DNA of 64,000 nt from Petunia secreta. Lineage: Eukaryota > Streptophyta > Magnoliopsida > Solanales > Solanaceae. This document shows positions 53,367 to 63,540 of the stretch, piece after piece (positions within the stretch are counted from its first letter, which is position 1; each line of letters begins with the position of its first letter). A program made the translations under genes and the position numbers. The notes under the pieces are model-generated. The model had not been told where the DNA came from. It saw nothing but the letters and a program-made list of their open reading frames with translations, and did no database searches. The stretch spans positions 744,001-808,000 of the forward strand of contig JARKIP010000033.1 in assembly GCA_029990175.1 (NCBI GenBank). The letters run 5' to 3'.

Positions 53367-56300
53367 TGTCACACCCTCTTTTTGTAATCTGATTGGATTC
53401 TCGGTTTTAGCGCTTATAGTGTTGGATTTAATATTATCGCTATTTTTTAAGGGTTTTTCATTTAAGAAAGTAACGGTGTTAAAGGTACCAAGATTATTTA
53501 TTATTTTCAGAGTCACCACTTGACATGTTTAAAGGTGTGCCAAGTCACCAAGAATGTACCTCAGAACACCTTTTGACCCGTCAAAGGCCTGTGTTTGAGA
53601 TTCGGATAAGGATCTCGGTTGACTCTCGGGAAGGTATTAGGCACCCTTGAGTCCTGCGTCAAGCGCAATTGCTTTTATTGTCGTTTTATTGGCTTTATGA
53701 ATTGTGTTGTATTTTTTCATGTTTATTTGTTAAGCTTTGATTAAGGTGATAGTCGCTTCTTCATTGACGGTGGCTTTATCAAAAATTAATCGCGGACACG
53801 ATGTACATTCGAATTTCCAATATAAATGAGTCCCGCGTAAACATCGAACCTTTTTATTTTGTGTTAAATGAGTTTAAGAGTTGACTATGCTTTAACTCAC
53901 TTAGATTATTTATTTTTAAAGATGTGAGGCTATAAATTGAATACATTTTGAATTGTAACATGTACACAATATCATCTTGTTAGATTAAAGGCAGTTATGT
54001 TTCGGGGTGTGTCTGGCCAACGTGCATATAGCCTCTTTAATTTGAACCTTTTTTAAAGGATAGCTCTTTTATTAAATAATTAAGGATTAAAAGGTCAATA
54101 CTAAACTGAGCTGGCCCATATGGTCAATACTGTCCATTTTTCCTAAATTTGCACTAATGGTCCTATTTGCTTTTAATTTCAGATTTGGATATATATTTGC
54201 CGTTAAATGGTTGCTACTATTAATATATAATGTGTCTTTTTCTTTTCTCTTTTTTTTTAATGATATATTTTTTTGTCGATCTGAAATTTAATACTCAAGC
54301 CTAGATTACTTACTATAATCGCAGATCTTGGTGAGACAAAATCAGCCTAGATTTGTGCTAAATCACATTTGGGCTTCATGGGTCCAAACCCATACAAAGA
54401 AAAAACCTTCACAATCAAATATTTTCTCTATTTCCTTAAGTTTCATACAAAACAAGACAATAATTTTTTTTTATTTCCTTAAGTCTCATACAAAACAAGA
54501 CATTAACATTTTCTCTAATTTCTTAAGTTTCATATCAAAACAAGAGAGTATACAAACATGGTCCATGGCATAAAAATTTAACTTGACATGCTTTCACTCT
54601 TTTGAGCCTCAAACCAGACTTTGGTTCATTCATAAAATAATTTATACTAGATGATGGTAAATACCTAAATGATGAACAAGTTCAGCAATGGATGTAATCC
54701 AAACAAAGCCTAGCAAATCAGCACAACCAGCAGCAAGCAACAGGGAGAAAACCAACTACTAAAAAACATCTTAAGTTGAAACTTATGACCTCAAGCTTCT
54801 TCTCTTTTTTTTCTTTTTCTTTGTTTGTATTTTTCTCTTCTTTTTTAACTCCATCAGCACTTAATTTTTTTTCCAAAGTTCTCGTAGTTGAAGATTTTTG
54901 CTTGTGAAGTTAATGTTGTATGTAGTTAATGAAGTGATGGATTAAATGCCTCTTTATAGCTGAAATCCAACAAGAGAGCTGTTGGACTCATAGGTCCACA
55001 ATGTGTCAAAAATATTCTCAGGCGTGGTAGCGTTTTACTTTGCATTTAATGCAAGGCTGATAAAGAGGGAGAGTGGAGTGTTGGTAAGTAAAGAGACAAA
55101 AGTTACATGTGAGACCATAAATTTTTCAGCCAAAAGTAAAAATCCTATGTTAAAGCTCCTTGTTTCAAGCTGATTTTGTACCTTCACTTTGACCCCCCTT
55201 TCACTCATTTTGAAACAAAAATTCAAATTCACTTAAACAAATCAAGCAATATTCCTCATTGATTAAACATAAATAAACACATACTTAAACAACAAGAGAA
55301 TTAGACACTAAAATATAATTAAACCTCTATGCTTTCTAAGGTTCAATCAAAATAGCAAACCAAGACTAAACTTCAAGTTCACTGGCAACTAGAGAATTGA
55401 ATTCTCTATGTCAACATTCCATTTATCAAACATTTAAAGTACAACAAACTAGGACAGATCTGCACCTCAACCAAAAATTATCGACCAAGTATAACTGAAA
55501 ACGAACTTGATAGGGGAGCACATTTCATACTTAGAGTCATGAAACAAGTTCATGCTAAGCTTGGACACTCACTGGCAATACTAGAAATACAGTTGATTTT
55601 TGACATAGAAAGCCTCATACTCAAACCGATCTGAAAAATCCGATAAGTGATTCAAGATTCATGTTCTTCAAACATAAATGGACATGGTATGCTACCAATC
55701 ATGCTTGACTCGCCTAAATACACAACTCAGTCATACAAAACTATAGTTAATATGGAAACGTACAAGCTCAGCCAAACTTATTTTTTATAACTGAACAAGA
55801 CATAATAACCAAACTCTCCAACCTTAACTTTCACACTTCATACCAAAGCATCTGTACAAACTGATTTCTACGCTAAGAATCATACGACAATTATATCACT
55901 AAACGATTTAAGCAACAGATAAAACAAAGGGAAAGAGGAAGAGAGATTTTCTTATGTTCTAACCCATTGATACGAACTGCGTCGCCATCATAGTTACGCC
56001 ACTGTCACTGCCTCGCCTAATCTGAACAACCTCTCCTCGCCATTGCCACTCATTCACCATTGCAACGAAACCATCAAACTACCAATGCCCTAGCTTCGCT
56101 GCACCAATAGTGAGTTTAAAAATCATTGCTACGCACTGTCACTGCCATACCCATGCTTCAGATGTGTCGACGTCGCAGAACCAACACGGGTATCACCATC
56201 TTTATTGAATCAAAGCCAAAACAACCACCCTTTCTCGTTCTAATTGAAATGACCTCATTTGGGGTCGTCTCAACTAGAACAAGAGAAGAGTGGAAGATAG

Positions 56301-57080
56301 AAGCACAAGAAATACACAAGCAAAGGGTTCCAAATCTTTTTCTGTTCGGTTTTTTTGCTGGAGATAAATGTTTCCGGCCAATCGAAGTATAGAACGAGAA
56401 CGAGGAAGGAAAGACGAGCTTGTTCACATAAGTTTTTGCCGGAGGAAATTAAGAAATCGCCGGAGTACGACTTCAAAAACGCGATCTATGAAAAATGAGT
56501 GAGAATTTGGCAACACTAATGGTAGATATATGAAGAGGGGGTCTAGGCGAGTTTGGGGATGTGTTTTCGATGTTTACAGTCTGTGGTGGGCGGTGGCTGA
56601 CGACGGAGGAGACGATTTCCGGCAATGAGAGGGAAAATTGGCAAAGGTTCCTTAGGTTTAGGGATTTTGTGAGAAGTTGCCAAAAATAGCAACAATAAAT
56701 TTTTATACCCCATTTTTGGACCAGGTCACAACTTGTAATGGGTTGAACTTCTCAAAAAAAAAAAAAACGTTGGGCCAATCTATTCTTCTCTTTTTCTGAT
56801 TTTTACATTAGCATAGAGGTAATTTAAAAGCTTACAAACTATCGCAATTAACTATACAATTAAAATACAACAGACACAAGTGTCATTTCAACTAACAAAG
56901 CATCAAGTAGTAATTACTCACACAATGCAATATTATTGATATATATCTTTTTTTGTATTTCCTTTTAATTAACCTAATTAAAATGACTAAATAAAGGATA
57001 AAATTCTAGCAAAAATCACATCATAATAACATAACTATTTTCAAGAAATTTGATTTGATGCCCAAATTAGGTGATTAGTA
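53367..57080 (-). repeat. LTR-D (3' LTR of E4)
   Basis: About 3.7 kb. The sense end GGGTGTGACA (53,367) echoes the terminal motif of LTR-A; the sense start near 57,080 (TACTAATCACC) has lost the TG. It differs clearly from LTR-A, B and C but keeps a GAGTCACCACTTG motif (53,510) and TATTAGGCACC (53,636). It also has a GC-richer stretch of CGTCGCC/CGCCACT motifs (55,975-56,050). A 43-50-bp sequence with CTTAAGT(T/C)TCATA is repeated three times at 54,428-54,546. Open frames at 56.1-56.5 kb are unsupported. Confidence 0.65.
54428..54546. repeat. Three tandem copies of an approximately 43-50-bp sequence in LTR-D
   Basis: Each copy reads approximately TTTCCTTAAGTTTCATACA followed by AAACAAGA and a T-rich spacer. 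No function is apparent. Confidence 0.8.
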
Positions 57081-57096
57081 CTGCCCCTCTTTATTC
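57081..57096 (-). other. Polypurine tract of E4
   Basis: Sense GAATAAAGAGGGGCAG before LTR-D, nearly the same as the tract of E2. Confidence 0.75.
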
Positions 57097-57599
57097 GGGA
57101 ACATGAAGAGTTTTTGGACAAAGACGTAATCAACAACTAATTTTGGCTATTTGGTTCTAGCCAAGAGCACGCTTTGCAAAATGGTGACCGTACCTTGACT
57201 TTTCGGTTCTAACCAAGAACAAAGCTACCTACATATCCTCGAACTAAGGAATCAGGTCAATGTAGTTCCTGACTTGCGATAGTTGGGGCTACTGCTTCCT
57301 AGACATACAACATAGACACTTCTAGACTAAAATTAGACTGATACCAAACACTTGGACTAACTAAGACTAATACTAGATGCTTTTACCCAGACTAGGACTG
57401 ATACAAAATACTGCTAAACATACTTGGGACTGTTGTTGCTTGTTGCTATTGCTGGTTGCTGGCTGGCGGCGAATTGCTTTTCTACCACTTTTACAAAAGA
57501 AATAAAATACAATATAAAATTATGCCATTTTCTAAGGGCGGCTTGCTTGATCTTTGATTTTAGGCTTCTGCTTCTGGGATTGATCCGCTGAAGATAGAC

Positions 57600-58815
57600 T
57601 ACTTCTTTATGAGGGGGTGTGCCCCGATTGTTGCAAGTAGACTGCTTTGTCGTGAGGGGTGTGACCAGTTGTTGAAAGTAAACTGTCATGTTGTGAGGGA
57701 TGTGCCCTGTTTGCTGAAAATAAACTGCTCCATTGTGAAGAAGTGCTCCAATTGCTGAAAATAAGATGTCTCATTGTAAGGGGTGTGCCTCGATTGCTGT
57801 CAAATGCTCCGTTGTGAGGGAGTGCTGGAATGACTGAAAATAAGTTGTCCCATTGTAAGGGGTGTGCCCCGATTGCTGAAAGTAAACTGTTCCGTTGTGA
57901 GTGGAGTGCTGGAATGACTAAAAACAAGTTGTCCCGTTGTAAGGGGCGTGCCCCGGTTGCTGAAATTAAACTGCTCCATTGTGAGGGAGTGCTCCAATTG
58001 TTGAAAATAAGTTGTCCCGTTATAAGGGGTATGCCCCGATTGCTGAAAGTAAACTGCTCCATTGTGAAGGAGTGCTCCAATTGCTGAAAATAAGATGTCC
58101 CATTGTGAGGGGTGTGCCCCGATTGCTGAAAGTAAACTGCTCCATTATGAGGGAGTGCTCCAATTGCTGAAAATAAGATGTCCCATTGTGAAGGGTGTGC
58201 CCCGATTGCTGAAAGTAAACTGCTCCATTGTGAGCGAGTGCTCCAATTGCTGAAAAAAATTATCCTGTTGTGAGGGGTGTGCCCTGATTGCTGAAAGTAA
58301 ACTGCTCCATTGTGAGGGAGTGCTCCAATTGCTGAAAATAAAATATCCCGTTGTGAGGGGTGTGCCCCGATTGCTGAAAGTAATCTTTTCCGTTGTGATG
58401 GAGTGCTCCAATTGCTGAAAACAAGTTGTCCCATTGTAAAAGGTGTGCCCCGATTGCTGAAAGTAAACTGCTCCATTATGAGGGAGTGCTCCAGTTGCTG
58501 AAAATAAGATGTCCCATTGTGAGAGGTGTGCCTTGATTGCTAAAAGTAAACTGCTCCGTATTGAGGGAGTGCTCCAATTGCTGAAATAAAGTGTCATGTT
58601 GTGAGGGGTGTGCCCCGATTGCTGAAAGTAAACTGCTCCATTGTGAGGGAGTGCTCCATTTGCTGAAAATAAAATGTCCAGTTGTGAGGGGTATGCCCCA
58701 ATTGCTGAAAGTAAATTGCTCCATTGTGAGGGAGTGCTCCAATTGCTGAAAATAAGATGTCCCGTTGTGAGGGGAGTGCCCCGATTGCTGAAAGTAAACT
58801 GCCAATCCTGTAGGG
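57600..58815 (-). repeat. 83-bp tandem array in the E4 3' UTR, about 14 copies
   Basis: Each 83-bp unit is a dimer of 41- and 42-bp halves: GCTGAAAGTAAACTGCTCC with GGGAGTGCTCCAATT, and GCTGAAAATAAGATGTCCC with GGGGTGTGCCCCGATT. Because 83 is not a multiple of three and no stops occur, all three minus-strand frames stay open, giving a false 289-codon ORF. Satellite-like arrays in this position are known from Ogre elements. Confidence 0.93.
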
Positions 58816-59944
58816 ATAGAGTTTTGCGAATTCCTTTTGTTGCTCATGTTAGGTTAATACCGAAAGGGAAAGGAAATAATGGTGATGTGGAAATAAACAA
58901 AGAGGAAAAAAAAATTACAGCGAAAGTCGTTTTGACAATAAATGTCTTTCTGAAAAGAGAAACTTATTTGGCGATATGCTGGCGGCCCTGATGACACATG
59001 TCTTGAATGACCCCTGTCCGACTAGTGCTGCTTGTTTGTCAAGAATTGTTTCAATGCAGATACTAAACCATAACCAATCATAGTTGAGGTGACTCTCATA
59101 CCGGCTAGCAGCGCCCTTTTGGGTTTTCGCCGATTAGCCTCTCTCTTTAATCTTTTTCCTCTCTATTGTCTTACGGTGCCTTTTCAGGTTTTCATTGACA
59201 AGACGTCATTTTTTTTAATCAAATATCATCCAAAATGCATCATGAGGTGACTGCGTGAAATTCATCACCTTTGGAAACATTCTCCTTTAAAAATAAAAAA
59301 CTTCTGCCCCAATTTAGAATAAACTGGGGCATTTGGGTTTCTCTTTGGCAGGGCATAAACGTCTTTCAAGATGCATCAGGCAAATGACCTGACCCTTAGG
59401 ATTATTTTGAAATATAAAAATAAAAATAAAAAATCTACCCCAGTTTAATACTGGGGCTCTGCATTTCTCTTGTATTGGCCGCAAACTTGGAGGAGGGGTT
59501 TTGCGTCAATGTGAGACAGGAAAAAGAACCTTTTCCCTATTACGACCGCACCCGAATGGCTGCCTGCGTATCCTTTTGAGAGGAATCAAGTCAAGACGTA
59601 GCTTTGACAACTTAATGCCAATTTTGTTTTGATGTTTTTTAATTTCATTTCATTACAATATCATTGATACCCAAATAGAGTTTACAACAGGAAGTAGAAG
59701 GCTCTAAAGGCCAGCAAAGAGTACAATAATTTGGGTATAAGGATGTCTATTTTAACAAAATAAAGTTGACGTCGAGCTCATATGTAGTATCTCTTGACTG
59801 CATCTGTAGTGACAGGCATCTCGGTTGTCCTACCTTCTTGATCCGTCAAGTACAAGGCACCGTTTAGCAACACTTTCTTTATTAGGTATGGTCCTTGCCA
59901 ATTCGGAGAAAATTTCCTTTAGCTTTTTCCTGATGAGGAAAGAT
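58816..59944 (-). other. E4 3' UTR proximal part with two GGGGC hairpins
   Basis: No ORF. Two short inverted repeats stand out: TGCCCC...GGGGCA at 59,305-59,331 and ACCCCAGTTTAATACTGGGGC at 59,437-59,457. The tail of integrase may still be visible to about 59,780 (a V-E-M-type C-terminal segment) but with stops. Confidence 0.6.
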
Positions 59945-60866
59945 TTACTTCAGAACTAATTGTCCTTCTTTTAAATCACGGCGGCGAACTTTCTTGTTAT
60001 ATGCACGCGTCATTCTTTGTTGATAAAGTTGGCCGTGACAAACCGCGTTGAGCCTCTTCTCATCAATAAATGACAATTGTTCTAGCTTGGTTTTGACCCA
60101 TTCTGCATCCTCAATTTCTACTTCTATGGAGTCGTACCTATGGAAGCGCGCACAGTTGTGCGGTAGGTGAGTAGGCCAAAGGCAGTTTCTCATGCCAAAC
60201 ACGGGATCCTTGTATCATCTTCCTAAGGATCTTCTTGATATTCTTGTTTGCTGCTTCGACCGCACTATTTGCCTTTGGCCGGTAAGGTTTAGAATTTTAG
60301 TGTGTGATCTTGAATCTTTCACACAATTTCTTCATCAAATGTCTGTTCTGCCGCATTATTTGTGATAATGGTACTTGGTATACCAAAGCGACAATTAATG
60401 TTGGAATGAACAAAATCCACCACAGCTTTCTTGGTCACAGACTTGAGAGTGACCGCCTTGACCCATTTGGTGAAGTAATCAATGGCAACCAAAATGAATT
60501 TGTTGTCCATTTGATGCTCTTGGTTCAATGGGGCGAATAACGTCCATCCCCATGCTGCAAAGGCCAAGGAGCTGACATTGTGTACAACTCTAGAGGAGGA
60601 GAGTGTATCAAATCACCGTGCACTTGACATTGATGGCACTTTCGCACAAAGGTTATGCAGTCATGTTCCATGGTGAGCCAAAAGTATCCTGCTCTAAGCA
60701 CTTTCTTCGCTAATACGTACCCGCTCATGTGGGGTCCACAGATCCCTGAGTGTATGTCATTGAGAATACTCGTGGCTTCAGTTGCATTCATGCATCTTAA
60801 CAGTCCTAAATCTGGTGTTATTTTGTACACCACCTGCTCAGAAAGAAACCACTCGCAAGTCGTCAA
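59945..60866 (-). pseudogene. E4 integrase, frameshifted
   Basis: The HHCC finger is complete (H39 and H46, C77 and C80 counted from 60,866), with I-L-R-A-G-Y-F-W-type sequence before it. The core has the first catalytic Asp in a G-M-D-V-I block reached only by shifting frame near 60,560. The next landmark is A-I-D-Y-F-T-K-W-V. The second catalytic position reads I-I-T-N-N-A, where the family has I-I-T-D-N-A. After 60,319 the frame is lost; a C-terminal piece (59,945-60,202, D-A-E-W-V-K-T-K-L-E-Q-L) is recognisable. It would have joined element DNA into the genome; this copy cannot. Confidence 0.85.
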
Positions 60867-61885
60867 AGGTTTCTTTTCTGATTGCTTTCTGCCGTTGGCG
60901 GATATGTCCCATCTTGAAGAAAATTATTAATGTCTAAATACCATGGTTGGCTATCAATTTCCTCTTCGACCATATTACAATGGGCATGCTGACTTTGAAC
61001 CTGGATCTCCAACTGATCAATGTGAGCTTTATCAGGATGGACAAGCATTGAGGCTACTGTAGCCAATGCATCAACCAGTTCATTGTGTATTCTTGGGATA
61101 TATCTGAACTTTTGAGCGTCGAACCTTTGACGGAGATCATCCATACAATGTTTGTACATGATAAACTTAAGGTCTCGGGTTTCCAACTCACCTTTCATTT
61201 GGCGTATCAAAAGATCTGAATCTCCAATCACCAATAACTCTTTGATGTCCATATCCAGTGCCAAGCGCAAACCCATTATGCATGTTTCATATTCATATGT
61301 GTTGTTAGTGCAACTGAAACGAAGTTGGGCTGCGGCCGGGTAATAATGCCTTGTGGGAGAAATGAGAGACGTCCCAACACCGTGACCTTTTGAATTTGAA
61401 GCGCCGTCAAAGCACATTTTCCACATATGTTCCTCTTCATCGATCAATTCTTCCAATTCATCCACCTCTTCATTAGGGAAGTACATTTTTAATGTTTCAT
61501 AGTCGTCATCCACCGGATTCTCAACTAGGTAATCGACTAAAGCTTGGCCTTTCATTGCAGTTCTGGTGACATAGACTATGTCAAAATCTGTGAGCAGAAT
61601 CTGCCATTTTGCAAGTTTGTCAGTCGGCATTGGATTTTGAAATATGTACTTCAGTGGATCCATTCGGGAGATGAGGTAGGTGGTATGAGACAACAAGTAA
61701 TGTTTCAGCTTTTGTGCGACCCAAGTTAAGGCACAACATGTCCTTTCTAACAAAGTGTACCTGGCCTCGCCATCGGTGAACTTCTTACTCAGATAGTAAA
61801 TTGCCGGTTGTTTCTTTCCCAAGGCATCATGTTGCCCCAGTACACAACCAAATGAGGTGTCATTTACTGACAAGTATATAAACAA
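60863..61885 (-). pseudogene. E4 RNase H plus archaeal-type second RNase H
   Basis: A 340-codon open piece of the polyprotein. Residues 1-130 are the gypsy RNase H with connection (G-C-V-L-G-Q-H-D, Y-L-S-K-K-F, L-E-R-T-C-C-A-L-T-W). Residues 155-285 are the extra RNase H of Tat/Ogre elements with all four acidic residues in place: D160 (F-D-G-A-S), E198 (T-Y-E-Y-E), D222 (G-D-S-D-L) and D272 (V-D-A-L-A). The linker between them is acidic. The start methionine is only the first after a stop; the native protein is continuous with RT upstream. Confidence 0.88.
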
Positions 61886-61971
61886 CAGCCGGCCAGGCTA
61901 GGGCAGGACCAAACAGGAAGGTTCGACAAGTATTGCTTGATCTACTCGAATGCTTCTTGGCATTATTCAGT

Positions 61972-62762
61972 TCATGCAATATTCGCATCCTTTTTTAGCA
62001 ATTTCAGAATTGGCTCACATATTATGGTGAGTTGGGCGACGAACCTGCTGATGTAGTTCAGCCTGCCGAGAAAGCTTTTGATATCCTTCCTGGTCCGAGG
62101 TGGAGGTAATTCTTGTATTGCTTTGATCTTTACGGGATCCAGTTCAGTAGCTCGCCTGCTAACGATGAAGCCCAGCAACTTTCCAGCTGGCACACCAAAT
62201 GCATATTTGGTTGGATTCAAGTTTAAGTTATACCTACGGAGCCTTTCAAAGAACTTTCTGAGGTCCTTTACATGATATTCAACGGTTCTGGACTTGATAA
62301 TCACATCATCCACATACAGTTCTATTTCTTTATAAATATATCATGGAAGATGGCAGTCATAGCCCTCACATAAGTTGCCCCAGCATTTTCCAATCCAAAC
62401 GGCATCTCTCTATAGCAGAACGTCCCCCAAGGTGTACTAAATGCTGCCTTGTTCAGATCTCGATAGTCGACACATATCCTTGTTATCCCATATTTCTTGG
62501 GAACCGACACAACATTTGCAACCCAAGTAGTGTACTGGACTGGTTGAATGACTTTCGCATCGACTTGTTTCATGATTTCATCGTGGATTTTTTTGATCAT
62601 ATCAGTTTTGAATTTGCGTTGTAACTGCCTGACAGGTGGGAATCCAGGTTGGATTGGCAATTTATGGACTATCAGATCCGAGCTCAAACACGGCATCTCA
62701 TCGTATGACCAAGCAAAGACATCCTGGTATTCCAAAAGCACTTGCAGAATATTGCTCTTCAT
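61972..62762 (-). pseudogene. E4 reverse transcriptase with internal deletion
   Basis: Landmarks: D-V-F-A-W-S-Y-D-E-M-P (about 62,715), C-V-D-Y-R-D-L-N-K-A (about 62,455), T-P-W-G (about 62,435), M-P-F-G-L-E-N-A-G-A-T-Y (about 62,390), Y-V-D-D-V-I-I-K-S-R (about 62,310) and L-G-F-I-V-S-R (about 62,180). D-L-N-K-A joins directly to A-F-S-T-P-W-G, whereas the family has roughly 45-50 residues between them, including the F-V-D-C-Y-A-G-Y-H-Q-I block with the first catalytic Asp. A frameshift near 62,325 separates it from Y-V-D-D. The copy cannot be active. Confidence 0.85.
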
Positions 62763-63540
62763 CTCGGGATGGCATACATGCTTATCTTGGTTTCCCTCAC
62801 ATCATTAGGGCTCCCAAGGTTAACACTGTATCAGCCATATTGGGTTTAGGCTTCTCCTCATGACGTTCCATTTCCAAACCTATTTCAAAATCAGCCTTTT
62901 CCTTATCATATTAAATCCCATTAACAAACTCATCACTGTGTTCTTCATCATTTTCAACCTCAACTATGGTTATGGAATCAAGATCGATTTGCGGATACTG
63001 GATGGACGGTAAGTTTCTTGCACATGTCATGATATCAGGACCATCAGATACATCACTACAGATAAAATAAAATGGAGAATAAAATTAGGAGGATAGATAG
63101 ATATTTTAGGAAAAATTCGGTTCTTAGGCCTTTCATTAATGAAAAAAGGTTTGAATTACAATAACAGGTGAGAAAAATAATATACTTGTTATACAACCCT
63201 TGGAATATACAAGTGTATTCAAAAGAAATTGCAAAACAACAGTCTACCAAGACCCCATTCACCAAGGCCCCTTCCTCATCGTGAAGGGAGTTGCATTCCA
63301 GTTAGTCAGATGCACGTCCGGGCCAATGTACTAAATTGAGGCATTGTTGGAGCCTTCACCCTGCTGGACCATGCAGATTTCAAAGATGCTACCCAAATCA
63401 AGTGGTGCATCCTGATTGTCTTTCACTGTGTTGACATCTGTTGCAATGATCTTCGGCTTCATAACATAGCCCACAAAACACTAGGCAAGACACGGAATTG
63501 GCTTTAGGAGAGACCAAACTTTGGACTTCTTCTTCCTTGC
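62763..63540 (-). pseudogene. E4 protease-RT linker with probable intron
   Basis: From 63,540 the minus strand reads a decayed linker including M-K-P-K-I-I-A-T-D and L-T-N-W-N-A-T-P-F-T-M-R-K. A stretch without coding character (63,056-63,262) follows; it starts GTGAAT and ends TTTTATCTGTAG. After it come D-V-S-D-G-P-D-I-M and L-G-S-P-N-D-V-R-E-T-K-I-S, leading into RT. Ogre elements of legumes are known to have a spliced intron at this place. Confidence 0.55.

Noticed and set aside
56126..56476. Overlapping ORFs of 68-89 codons on both strands in LTR-D
   Set aside because: Shadow frames in a moderately GC-rich LTR segment; no homology noticed.
57607..58847. A 289-codon minus-strand ORF and overlapping shorter ones
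   Set aside because: Product of the 83-bp array; the same peptide block appears in all three frames.
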